Shown in pieces: positions 16,301-24,246 of a DNA stretch of 42,703 nt (within the stretch, counting starts at the first letter, position 1; each line of letters starts with the position of its first letter). This DNA is from Faecalibacter macacae. Its GTDB lineage: Bacteria; Bacteroidota; Bacteroidia; Flavobacteriales; Weeksellaceae. The translations under genes were made by a program, and so were the position numbers. Where the stretch lies: contig NZ_RDOJ01000022.1 in NCBI RefSeq assembly GCF_003687725.1, forward strand, positions 1 through 42,703, given 5' to 3'. Under the pieces are notes generated by a model, which did no database searches, was not told the DNA's origin, and worked only from the letters and a program-made list of their open reading frames with translations.

Positions 16301-17560
16301 ATGCGATACAAAGGAATACAGTTCCTATTTGTTTTACTTTTTAGTTGGGCGTTTGGACAAACTGAAGCATTGCAAAATCATTTAGATAGCGATTTTTATA
16401 AAACTCAGTTTGTAGGGTTCTATCTGTACGATCCTCAAGAGAAGAAAGAAGTTTTTTCGTATAATGGAAATAAATATTTTACGCCAGCATCAAACACTAA
16501 AATTTTTACGTTGTATGCCGCAATGAAAACTTTATCAGATTCTATTCCGGCATTTAAATATGTAATGAAAGGAGAGGAGCTGCATATAGAAGGGACAGGT
16601 GATCCTACTTTTATGCATCCGAAATTTAAGAATCCTAAAGTTTTACAATTTTTAAAAAACAACGGAACAAAAATAGTTTTTCATTGGAACAATTTTGATG
16701 AAGAATCTTTTCTTCCTGGATGGACTTGGGATGATTTTAGAAAAAATTATTCGCCAGAAAGAAGTCAATTCCCAATTAACGAAAATTTAGTTACGATTAC
16801 AAAATCAGGAAATACATTAAAAACATTTCCATCAGTTTTTAAAGAAAAAACAACTGTAAAAGAAGCACAAGAAGCAAGAGATTTTTATGATAACCAATTT
16901 TATATTGGCGCAAGATCTTCTTCTGTAAAAGTTCCTTTTATTGTAAAAGAAGATGTAATAAAAGACGCAATTACAGAAATTATTGGAAAACCTGTTGAAA
17001 TGACAAAATCTCCTTTACCATTTCCGGTAACTGTATTTTATAGCGCATCATCGGATAAAATTTATAAAGAAATGATGGAAGAAAGTGATAATTTTTTGGC
17101 AGAACATTTATTAATACTTTCATCAAGTACAATGAACGGAAAATTAAGTTCAGCTCAAACCATAAAAACTATTTCATCTAAATATTTGGTTGATTTAAAA
17201 CAAAAACCAAATTGGAATGATGGTTCGGGTTTATCGCGTTATAATCTTTTTACGCCTCAGAATATGTCGCAGGTTTTAGAAAAATTATATACTGAATTTT
17301 CTGAAGATAGATTGTTTAATATTTTTCCTGTTGGAGGGAAAACGGGAACAATAAAAAATCGTTACAAAGATTCAGCTCAACCTTATGTTTATGCAAAGAC
17401 AGGAACATTGTCTAATACAGTAACATTAAGTGGTTATTTAAAAACAAAATCAGGAAAAACATTAATATTTAGTATGATGAATAATAATGTAACTAAAGAT
17501 TTGTCTTGGGTTAGAAATGAAAACGAAAAGTTGTTACGATTAGTAAGAGATAATTTTTAA
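16301..17560 (+). CDS. dacB: D-alanyl-D-alanine carboxypeptidase/endopeptidase, PBP4 type
   Basis: Penicillin-binding protein of the S13 family that trims or cleaves peptidoglycan stem peptides in the periplasm. An N-terminal signal peptide ends near FG in FSWAFGQTEA. Active-site motifs are in order: SxxK as SNTK in TPASNTKIFTLY, SxN as SRYN in DGSGLSRYNLF, and KTG in YAKTGTLSN. Another KTG (GGKTGTIKNRY) lies about 20 residues earlier. The protein has 419 residues, shorter than E. coli PBP4 (477), so the domain inserted between the first two motifs is reduced. It follows mscS by 16 nt and ends at a strong terminator. Confidence 0.9.
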   Translation: MRYKGIQFLFVLLFSWAFGQTEALQNHLDSDFYKTQFVGFYLYDPQEKKEVFSYNGNKYFTPASNTKIFTLYAAMKTLSDSIPAFKYVMKGEELHIEGTGDPTFMHPKFKNPKVLQFLKNNGTKIVFHWNNFDEESFLPGWTWDDFRKNYSPERSQFPINENLVTITKSGNTLKTFPSVFKEKTTVKEAQEARDFYDNQFYIGARSSSVKVPFIVKEDVIKDAITEIIGKPVEMTKSPLPFPVTVFYSASSDKIYKEMMEESDNFLAEHLLILSSSTMNGKLSSAQTIKTISSKYLVDLKQKPNWNDGSGLSRYNLFTPQNMSQVLEKLYTEFSEDRLFNIFPVGGKTGTIKNRYKDSAQPYVYAKTGTLSNTVTLSGYLKTKSGKTLIFSMMNNNVTKDLSWVRNENEKLLRLVRDNF

Positions 17561-17564
17561 GCAT

Positions 17565-17598
17565 AAAAAAACGCCTCAGATTTCTGAGGCGTTTTTTT
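17565..17598. terminator. bidirectional intrinsic terminator
   Basis: AACGCCTCAGA and TCTGAGGCGTT pair around a TT loop with A and T runs on both sides. It serves the convergent dacB-like and DUF6702 genes. Confidence 0.88.
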
Positions 17599-18094
17599 AG
17601 AAGTTTATTTTAATGACTTCACTTTCTTTACGAATAATGAATTTCTTTTTATTGTTTTTGATGTCAACATTGATAAAGTTTTGTTGATCCTCAAATGAAT
17701 CCATTAATAAAGCAAATCTTATATCTAAAGACGAAATGTCGTTAATTTTTTCAGCTTTTAAATAAATTCTTGTTGTTTGATCGTTTGTTTGAAAACCGTA
17801 ATAAGTAACATTTACTGGTTTTCCATTCACTTTTATATCAACATTTTTGTTAATATATCCTTTCAGTTTTGCGTCAAAAGAAGATTTATTTCCAGTCTTT
17901 TCACCAATCGCTTTTTCTATACCATTTGTATATAAACGAGCAGTTATGTTTAAAGTTCCACTTTCTATTTCGTAATCAATATTTGTATTTGATGTATGAA
18001 ATTGATGCTGCGCATTAAGATTAATTGATGTTACAGCAAGAACCAAAAAAAGAATATAATTCCAAATTTTCATATTAGCAGTCATTTTTTTCAT
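17597..18094 (-). CDS. DUF6702-like secreted protein
   Basis: A 165-residue protein with a signal peptide (residues about 8-30, ending NLNAQ). The mature part begins HQFHTSNTNIDYEIESGTLNITARLY, which follows the DUF6702 pattern in Bacteroidota: a small beta-rich exported domain containing a histidine-aromatic start and a long strand pair. The function is unknown. Alternative starts are the ATGs at 18094 and 18073; the latter gives a more ordinary signal peptide (MKIWNYILFLV). It is a single gene, with a terminator shared with dacB at its end. Confidence 0.72.
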   Translation of the reverse strand: MKKMTANMKIWNYILFLVLAVTSINLNAQHQFHTSNTNIDYEIESGTLNITARLYTNGIEKAIGEKTGNKSSFDAKLKGYINKNVDIKVNGKPVNVTYYGFQTNDQTTRIYLKAEKINDISSLDIRFALLMDSFEDQQNFINVDIKNNKKKFIIRKESEVIKINF

Positions 18095-18189
18095 TTACAC
18101 TTAATTCAATTCTAATGCCAAAATAGGTAGAATAAATATTTATTATCTGATTAAGTATATTAATGAGAAGGGTAAAATTAAATAAAAAA

Positions 18190-18222
18190 TAAAAGAGTAT
18201 TAATTATTAATACTCTTTTTTA
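18190..18222 (-). terminator. terminator of four-TM protein gene
   Basis: AGAGTATTAA and TTAATACTCT pair around TTA, with A-rich and T-rich flanks. It lies 20-50 nt beyond the stop of the minus-strand gene at 18244. Confidence 0.75.
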
Positions 18223-18243
18223 ATATGTAATTGTGTTAAAGTT

Positions 18244-18657
18244 TTATCCTAACCAAATAGCCCAAGGAATTCTTGATAATAAACAAGCCATAGAAACTAC
18301 TGCAAAAATAACAATAGACATTGGAACAATTGTAGATCGCTTTAATTTTGCATTAGCAACTGTCATAAACGCTACAGAAGCAATCATCATCATTGGGTGC
18401 TCTACGAAAGTTAAACGTAAAATGTCACTTTTCATGATGTTTCCACCTTCAAATTGAGAAAATTTCATGATGTAGTATACTAAACCTACTAATAATTGTA
18501 CGTGGAAAGCGATTGTTGTAATTAATCCGATTTTCTTTACTACGTTATCAGTATCCTTTTTAGAAACTGCATACACTAAAGTTGATACAACAAAAATAAC
18601 ACCCATTAAGATTGTTAAATATGCCCAACCACTATGAAATTGTTTAATAAAATCCAT
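18244..18657 (-). CDS. four-helix membrane protein, function unknown
   Basis: A 137-residue integral membrane protein with four helices (about 10-30, 42-64, 84-103, 110-132). Histidines occur at or near helix ends: His8, His52 and His87 (FVEHPMMM). This is compatible with a small haem-binding cytochrome b561-like fold, and similar flavobacterial proteins are sometimes labelled cytochrome B, but the evidence for haem is weak. It stands alone between terminators, with a TATTTTTG promoter word at 18680-18687 on its strand. Confidence 0.68.
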   Translation of the reverse strand: MDFIKQFHSGWAYLTILMGVIFVVSTLVYAVSKKDTDNVVKKIGLITTIAFHVQLLVGLVYYIMKFSQFEGGNIMKSDILRLTFVEHPMMMIASVAFMTVANAKLKRSTIVPMSIVIFAVVSMACLLSRIPWAIWLG

Positions 18658-18679
18658 TTTTTCTAATTTATATTCATTA

Positions 18680-18687
18680 CAAAAATA
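18680..18687 (-). promoter_or_regulatory. candidate -7 promoter element
   Basis: The minus strand reads TATTTTTG (TAnnTTTG), 22 nt upstream of the ATG of the four-helix membrane protein. Confidence 0.38.
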
Positions 18688-18775
18688 GCAAACCTTTTTA
18701 CATTATTATAAAACATCTATCATATTGTCTTAAATTATAAAAATATGGATGTTTTTAGTATTCAGTATTTTCTCG

Positions 18776-18783
18776 TAATTTTG
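18776..18783 (+). promoter_or_regulatory. candidate -7 promoter element of trmB
   Basis: TAATTTTG matches TAnnTTTG, 21 nt before the trmB ATG. The same octamer precedes thrS on the other strand. Confidence 0.4.
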
Positions 18784-18804
18784 CAGCAAATTAATTAATC
18801 CGAA

Positions 18805-19482
18805 ATGGGAAAAGATAAAATCAGAAGATTTAACGAAAACAAAACTTTTGAAAATGTAGTTCAACCAACACGTGATGAAGCAGTCAATAACTTTCCGTTA
18901 AAAGGGAATTGGAATAAAGATTTCTTCAAAAATGATAACCCAATTGTATTGGAATTAGGTTGTGGAAAAGGAGAATATACGGTAGCAATGGCTCGTCGTG
19001 AGGCAGATCGTAACTTTATTGGTATTGATATTAAAGGTGCTCGTTTCTGGAGAGGTGCAAAAACTGCATTGGAAGAAGGTTTAGATAACGTTGGTTTTAT
19101 GAGAACACAAATCGAATTAATCGATCAAGTTTTCGCAGAAAACGAAGTAAGTGAAATTTGGATTACTTTCCCAGATCCTCAAATTAAATACAGAAGAACT
19201 GTACACCGTTTAACTAATCCAGAGTTTTTAGATCGTTACAATAAAATCTTAAAACCAGAAGGAACAGTTAATTTAAAAACAGATTCTGAATTTTTACATG
19301 GATATACACACGGAATGATTCAATTATTAGGACACAAAGTAATTAAATCATCTCACAATGTTTATCATCCAGATAACAGAGAATTGCCTTCTATTGTTAC
19401 TGATGTACAGACATATTACGAAGAGAAATTTAAAGCATTAGGAAAAACGATTACTTACATTAAGTTTCAGTTTAAAGACTAA
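18805..19482 (+). CDS. trmB: tRNA (guanine-N7)-methyltransferase
   Basis: SAM-dependent enzyme that methylates N7 of G46 in the tRNA variable loop. The 225-residue length is normal. The SAM-binding loop ELGCGKGEYTVAMA begins near residue 50, followed by FIGIDIKGARFWRGA. The family hallmark WITFPDPQIKYRR appears near residue 120, and a conserved region follows at KPEGTVNLKTDSEFLHGYT. It is monocistronic, with its own promoter word and terminator. Confidence 0.96.
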   Translation: MGKDKIRRFNENKTFENVVQPTRDEAVNNFPLKGNWNKDFFKNDNPIVLELGCGKGEYTVAMARREADRNFIGIDIKGARFWRGAKTALEEGLDNVGFMRTQIELIDQVFAENEVSEIWITFPDPQIKYRRTVHRLTNPEFLDRYNKILKPEGTVNLKTDSEFLHGYTHGMIQLLGHKVIKSSHNVYHPDNRELPSIVTDVQTYYEEKFKALGKTITYIKFQFKD

Positions 19483-19505
19483 TTTGCATTAAAAAAATAA
19501 AAGAT

Positions 19506-19537
19506 TAAAGTCACAGCTTCGGTTGTGACTTTTTTGT
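19506..19537 (+). terminator. terminator of trmB
   Basis: AAGTCACA pairs with TGTGACTT around a GCTTCGGT-type loop and is followed by a T-run. Confidence 0.82.
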
Positions 19538-19594
19538 TTTATTAACGTGTTAATATGTTAATAAATAGTATTTTAGTAGCTTAATTAACATTGT

Positions 19595-21055
19595 ATGAAT
19601 TTTAAATCTACCTTAATAGCTTTAGGCTTTTTGGCATGTATAACTTCAAATGCACAAGATAAATCTGAATTTGTTTACGCATCAATGGAGGCTTCGCACG
19701 CTAAAGAATTAAAGGAATCTTATCCAAATCAAATTGATATATTACTTACTAATAGGAATTTGGCTTCTGTTTATATTCATCCAGAAGTAGCGCACGAGTT
19801 ACATCAGAAAATTCTTTCGCACGGTCCTGGATATTTACAACATGCTTCGCTAGCTGAAGTAAATAAATTAATTCAGCGTCCGGTTGTTGAGGCACGACAG
19901 GTTTTAAATTATAATATTACTGAACAAGCGTATGTAAATCAGATATTGAATGATGTAAACGAAGATAATATTGAAGAATTAATTCAGCATTTAGAAAATT
20001 ACGGCACTCGATTCCATACTAGAGCTGAGGCAAATGTTGCTGCACAGGATTTAAAAGAACGTTGGGAAGCAATAATAGCAACGGCTGGTCGCCAAAATGA
20101 TGTTTCGGTTCGTATTGTAGATCATGTTAATACACCAATGAAATCGGTTGTCTTAACGATTAATGGAAACGAATTGCCATCTGAATATGTAATAATCGGT
20201 GGACATTTAGATTCTACAGTTTCAGGTTTTAATAAAGCTGTTGCTCCAGGTGCTGATGATAATGCATCCGGAATTGCAACAATTACAGAAGCAGCACGTG
20301 TTTTATTAACAAATAACTTTAAACCAAAACGTACGGTTGAAATTATGGCTTATGCAGCTGAAGAAATTGGCTTGGTAGGTTCTAATGAAATTGCAACATC
20401 ATATGCGAATGAAGGAATTAACGTTGTTGGTTATGTCCAATTTGATATGACTGCGTATAAAGGTTCAACTCAAGATGTTTATTTAGCTACAGATTATTTT
20501 ATTGACAATACGTTAAATTTATTTTTGATTGAATTGATGGAAGAATATAATACAATAGGAAATCACCAATTCTCTTACGGAACTACGAGATGTAATTATG
20601 GTTGTTCAGATCATTATTCTTGGGCAATGAATAATTATCCAGCAGCTTTTCCTTTTGAGGCATCTTTTAACGATTCAAATCATTTGATTCATACGACTCA
20701 AGATACATATACTAATTTAGGAGCAACTCCATCGCACGCTGCGAAGTTTACAAAATTAGCTATCGAATTCTTGGTTGAAGCTGCAAAAAGAACTGAAATT
20801 TTAGGAATAGGAAATGTGGATCAAGCAAAAGCTAAATTTTACATGAATCAAAAATATGTTGGTTTTGAAGTCCCGTCTAATCAAACCATAAAATCTGCGA
20901 CTGTTATTAATGTAGCAGGACAAAAAGTTGCAACAAAAAATCAAGTAAATAACAACGATAAAATAAACTTGAATCAGTTACTAAATGGAGCTTATATTCT
21001 TTTATTGGAAACAACCTCTGGAGAAAAATTAACGCATAAATTTATTTTGAAATAA
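19595..21055 (+). CDS. M28 family zinc aminopeptidase with T9SS sorting domain
   Basis: Secreted metallopeptidase similar to bacterial leucyl aminopeptidases. Signal peptide: residues 1-20, ending SNAQ. A propeptide-like region runs to about 165. The catalytic domain shows the five zinc ligands in order: His in IGGHLDST, Asp in GADDNASG, Glu after the general base in YAAEEIGL, Asp in QFDMTAY and His in NDSNHLIHTTQD. A short NYGCSDHYSW segment is like that of Vibrio aminopeptidase. The last ~80 residues (from about 405) form a type A C-terminal sorting domain (VINVAGQKVATKNQ, then LNGAYILLLET and a final KFILK), so export through the type IX system is expected. The next gene's ATG directly follows its stop codon. 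Confidence 0.93.
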   Translation: MNFKSTLIALGFLACITSNAQDKSEFVYASMEASHAKELKESYPNQIDILLTNRNLASVYIHPEVAHELHQKILSHGPGYLQHASLAEVNKLIQRPVVEARQVLNYNITEQAYVNQILNDVNEDNIEELIQHLENYGTRFHTRAEANVAAQDLKERWEAIIATAGRQNDVSVRIVDHVNTPMKSVVLTINGNELPSEYVIIGGHLDSTVSGFNKAVAPGADDNASGIATITEAARVLLTNNFKPKRTVEIMAYAAEEIGLVGSNEIATSYANEGINVVGYVQFDMTAYKGSTQDVYLATDYFIDNTLNLFLIELMEEYNTIGNHQFSYGTTRCNYGCSDHYSWAMNNYPAAFPFEASFNDSNHLIHTTQDTYTNLGATPSHAAKFTKLAIEFLVEAAKRTEILGIGNVDQAKAKFYMNQKYVGFEVPSNQTIKSATVINVAGQKVATKNQVNNNDKINLNQLLNGAYILLLETTSGEKLTHKFILK

Positions 21056-21637
21056 ATGATGAAATATAGTTTTATAATAATTGGGTTATTTACACTGATA
21101 AGTTGTGGTAGTCAATACAAACAAAAATTATTTTATAAAAATATGTCATGTGTAAAACAGGATAAATTAACTGTTTCTGAAAGGAATAAAATATATCCTT
21201 ATAACATATCAGCTAAAGTTGTTTTAGCTACGTATTTACCAAAAGAAAAAGGAGCGCAAGTGATGGGTAGTGAAATGCAAGATTATTTCAGAAGCTTAAA
21301 AGAAGATAGAATTTTATTTGATAAAAAAAGATTCAAAGAGTTTATTTACTTAAAAGACAATCAAAAAAATGAATTAACAGATATTATTTTTAATTACGGT
21401 TATAAGAAAAATTTAAACATAGGTATGCATTCTTTATGTTATATGCCTAATAATGCTATTTTATTTTTAGATAAAGATGATAATTTATTAGAATTTATTG
21501 AAATATGTTTTGATTGTGATCAATTTAGAACAAGTAATGAAGAAATTACATTAGGAGATAAATGTATGCAGAAAATGAATTTATTGGATGATTTTTTCTT
21601 GAAGTCAGGAATTAAGGAAACTAAGGTGTTACGATAA
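21056..21637 (+). CDS. hypothetical lipoprotein
   Basis: A 193-residue protein with a lipoprotein signal: hydrophobic residues 4-15 and lipobox LISC with Cys17, followed by Gly-Ser. No domain was recognised in the mature part, which is mixed and lysine-rich. Cysteines occur in the CFDCDQ segment and in DKCMQ near the end. The ATG at 21056 abuts the stop of the aminopeptidase gene (a second ATG follows directly), so it is translationally coupled to it. A role linked to that secreted peptidase is possible but unproven. It ends at a terminator. Confidence 0.7.
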   Translation: MMKYSFIIIGLFTLISCGSQYKQKLFYKNMSCVKQDKLTVSERNKIYPYNISAKVVLATYLPKEKGAQVMGSEMQDYFRSLKEDRILFDKKRFKEFIYLKDNQKNELTDIIFNYGYKKNLNIGMHSLCYMPNNAILFLDKDDNLLEFIEICFDCDQFRTSNEEITLGDKCMQKMNLLDDFFLKSGIKETKVLR

Positions 21638-21644
21638 ATAAAAT

Positions 21645-21676
21645 AAAAAAAGGAACTCAATTTGAGTTCCTTTTTA
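21645..21676. terminator. bidirectional intrinsic terminator
   Basis: AAAAAGGAACTCAA and TTGAGTTCCTTTTT pair between convergent genes (lipoprotein, plus; UMP synthase, minus). Confidence 0.85.
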
Positions 21677-21696
21677 TGTATAATAAAATCTTTCGA

Positions 21697-23052
21697 TTAG
21701 TCATTTAAACTTTGTAAGTAAGAAATCCATCCTAATGTTTGGTATTCTTTTGCAGCAGTTTTAACATCAACAGCTTTATAAATTCCACGACCAACGATCA
21801 TAAAATCTGTATGGTAATTTTTAAATACTAACTCTGGTGTATTGTACTGTTGTCCTTTACTGTCTCCAGTAGAAGAAATATTAACTCCAGGAGTAAATAA
21901 CAATAAATTATCCGGAATTTGACGTTGTGCTACAGCTCCTAATACATTTCCTGATTCTTCCGAAACGTTAATCGCTTTTGTAAAGTAGTAATCGTCTGTT
22001 AAAGTTCCTTTCGAAGACATTTCAACAATAGTGATAACTCCTGTATTTTCAAAAACTTTTAAAGATTCTAAACCTCCAATTGGGTGTACAGTTACTAAAT
22101 CTGCCCAATCAGAAATTTTGTAAATCGATTTCTTGAATTGTAATTCTTGCGTATTTCCAATATCTCCAAACTTACGATCTTCGAATAATAAAAATTCTTT
22201 TTCGCGAGCGATTTTCTTTAATTCAACAATTAAGTTATCAGAGAAATCTTGAATAATATCTGAGTGTAATTTTAATGCGACAATGTGTTCACCAACTTTA
22301 TTAGCAAAATCAATAATTTCTTCAGTTGTAATTAAATCTGCTGAAGCAATTAAGTTTGATTGTTTTTTTAATGCTAACTCAACTAAACGTTTCCCTACTG
22401 GATGAACGATTTTCTTGTCTTCTAATGCAATACGTTGTTTTGCTGGAGCTGCTTCTGGTGGTAAAGCTAAAAATTCTTTAATTTTTTTTGCTTCATCGTC
22501 AGATAAACGGTGGTATTTGTGTAAAATATCAATTACTTCGTGTATTGTAAATAATGTTCTTACATTATAACCTTGCTCTTTTAATTTATCAGTTCCGCCT
22601 TGCGCACGATCTAAAACGACAACAAGATCTTTAACTTTTAAACCTTCGCGTTCTACTTGGTCAATTGTCTCTAATAAAGATTGTCCAGAAGTAATAACAT
22701 CTTCTACTAATAAACAAGATTGTCCTTCAGCAAAAACACCTTCAACCATCTTTTTAGTTCCGTAACCTTTGTTTTCCTTACGTTTAATAATTAAAGGAAT
22801 GTTACAAGTCAAACTCATTGTAGTTGCCATTGGTAAAGCTGCGTAAGGTACACCACAGATTAAATCGTATTGTACATCATCAACTAAATCTAATAAGTTA
22901 TTGGCTAATGTTTTTAATAATTGAGGACTAGAAGCTAATGGTCTTAAATCTACGTAGAAAGGAGATTCAATTCCACTTTTTAAAGTAAAGTTTCCAAATT
23001 TAATAATTCCAAGCTCGTAAGCTTTTAATAAGAAATCTTCGCGCTGTTGCAT
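21697..23052 (-). CDS. pyrEF: bifunctional orotate phosphoribosyltransferase/OMP decarboxylase (UMP synthase)
   Basis: Performs the last two steps of de novo UMP synthesis in one 451-residue chain. Residues 1-200 are the OPRT domain: FTLKSGIESPFYVDLR near 22-37, RKENKGYGTKK near 91-101, and the PRPP loop VEDVITSG at 116-123. Residues 215-451 are the OMPDC domain: Lys261 in ALKLHSD, the Asp-x-Lys-x-x-Asp array as Asp292, Lys294 and Asp297 in FEDRKFGDIGN, and the phosphate-binding end FMIVGRGIY. The order OPRT-OMPDC and the FEDRKFxDIGNT wording resemble eukaryotic UMPS; most bacteria have separate pyrE and pyrF. It is a single gene with a TAACTTTG promoter word upstream. Confidence 0.95.
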   Translation of the reverse strand: MQQREDFLLKAYELGIIKFGNFTLKSGIESPFYVDLRPLASSPQLLKTLANNLLDLVDDVQYDLICGVPYAALPMATTMSLTCNIPLIIKRKENKGYGTKKMVEGVFAEGQSCLLVEDVITSGQSLLETIDQVEREGLKVKDLVVVLDRAQGGTDKLKEQGYNVRTLFTIHEVIDILHKYHRLSDDEAKKIKEFLALPPEAAPAKQRIALEDKKIVHPVGKRLVELALKKQSNLIASADLITTEEIIDFANKVGEHIVALKLHSDIIQDFSDNLIVELKKIAREKEFLLFEDRKFGDIGNTQELQFKKSIYKISDWADLVTVHPIGGLESLKVFENTGVITIVEMSSKGTLTDDYYFTKAINVSEESGNVLGAVAQRQIPDNLLLFTPGVNISSTGDSKGQQYNTPELVFKNYHTDFMIVGRGIYKAVDVKTAAKEYQTLGWISYLQSLND

Positions 23053-23068
23053 TTGTGTAATGTTTGAG

Positions 23069-23076
23069 CAAAGTTA
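23069..23076 (-). promoter_or_regulatory. candidate -7 promoter element of UMP synthase gene
   Basis: The minus strand reads TAACTTTG (TAnnTTTG), 16 nt before the start codon, implying a very short leader. Confidence 0.4.
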
Positions 23077-23172
23077 ATTGCTTCAATATTTATTACCTAA
23101 TTTATAAGCAAAGTTTTTGTAATCTTTATTTATATCTGTTTCAAGTCTGATAAATGTTCGTTTGAAAATCGT

Positions 23173-23180
23173 TATTTTTG
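23173..23180 (+). promoter_or_regulatory. candidate -7 promoter element of the nad operon
   Basis: TATTTTTG (TAnnTTTG) lies 61 nt before the nadA ATG. No riboswitch or NAD-repressor operator was recognised in the leader. Confidence 0.35.
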
Positions 23181-23241
23181 GTACTTAAAATGAATTTATT
23201 GGAATTAAAATCACTTCCATTATAATAACTATATAAAGACT

Positions 23242-24246
23242 ATGCTTACTTTAGATCAGGCGATTGAAAATTTAGATAAAAAAGGATATTTAAACGTAGA
23301 AATTCCGAAAGGGATTGACTTAGTTGAAGAAATTAATAAACTTCGTAAAGAGAAGAATGCAGTAATTCTTGCTCATTATTATCAATCAGGCGAAATTCAA
23401 GATTTAGCTGATTATTTAGGGGATTCTTTACAATTAGCTCGTGCCGCAGCAAAAACAGAAGCAGATATGATTGTTTTCTGTGGAGTTCATTTCATGGCAG
23501 AAGCAGCTAAAATTTTAAATCCAACAAAAAAAGTTGTTTTACCAGATACAAAAGCTGGTTGTTCTTTAGCTGATTCTTGTTCGGCAGAAGGTTTACGTGG
23601 TTTACGCGAAAAACATCCAAATGCAATTGTGGTAAGTTATATTAATTGTGATGCGGGTGTAAAAGCTGAATCTGATATTATTGTTACTTCATCTAACGCG
23701 GAGGCAATTATCAATTCGTTACCAGAAGAGCAAGAAATTATTTTTGCGCCAGATCGTAATTTAGGTCGTTACTTAAATCAGGTTTGTAATAGAAAGATGA
23801 TTCTTTGGGATGGCGCTTGTATTGTACACGAAGCTTTTTCTTTAGAAAGAATTGCTCAACAAATGGCAGAAAATCCTAACGCAAAATTAATCGCACATCC
23901 AGAAGCGCAAGAAGATTTATTAAAATTCGCTCATTTTATTGGGTCAACTTCTCGTTTGTTAGATTATGTGGTAGAAAATGAGGCTGAAGAATTTATCGTA
24001 GCAACGGAAGAAGGTATTTTGCACGAAATGCAAAAATTAGCTCCAAATAAAAAATTAATTCCAGCATTGGTTCAAGACGAATCTTGTAATTGTTCTGAAT
24101 GTTTTTACATGAAGTTATCAACTTTAGAGAAGTTATATTTATGTATGAAATACGAATTACCAGAAATTCAGATCGAAGAAGAATTACGCGTAAAAGCTTT
24201 GTCTTCGATTAATCGAATGTTAGAATTATCTGAAAAAATAAAATAA
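23242..24246 (+). CDS. nadA: quinolinate synthase A
   Basis: Iron-sulphur enzyme that condenses iminoaspartate with dihydroxyacetone phosphate to quinolinate. 334 residues. AHYYQSGEIQDLADYLGDSL near 44-63 is the classical signature. Three cluster cysteines are visible in the three homologous repeats: KAGCSLADSC near 105-114, WDGACIVHEAF near 190-200, and SCNCSECFYMKL near 275-290. The nadB ATG overlaps its stop codon by one base, and nadC follows further down, so the whole de novo pathway from aspartate to nicotinate mononucleotide is encoded here. Confidence 0.97.
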   Translation: MLTLDQAIENLDKKGYLNVEIPKGIDLVEEINKLRKEKNAVILAHYYQSGEIQDLADYLGDSLQLARAAAKTEADMIVFCGVHFMAEAAKILNPTKKVVLPDTKAGCSLADSCSAEGLRGLREKHPNAIVVSYINCDAGVKAESDIIVTSSNAEAIINSLPEEQEIIFAPDRNLGRYLNQVCNRKMILWDGACIVHEAFSLERIAQQMAENPNAKLIAHPEAQEDLLKFAHFIGSTSRLLDYVVENEAEEFIVATEEGILHEMQKLAPNKKLIPALVQDESCNCSECFYMKLSTLEKLYLCMKYELPEIQIEEELRVKALSSINRMLELSEKIK

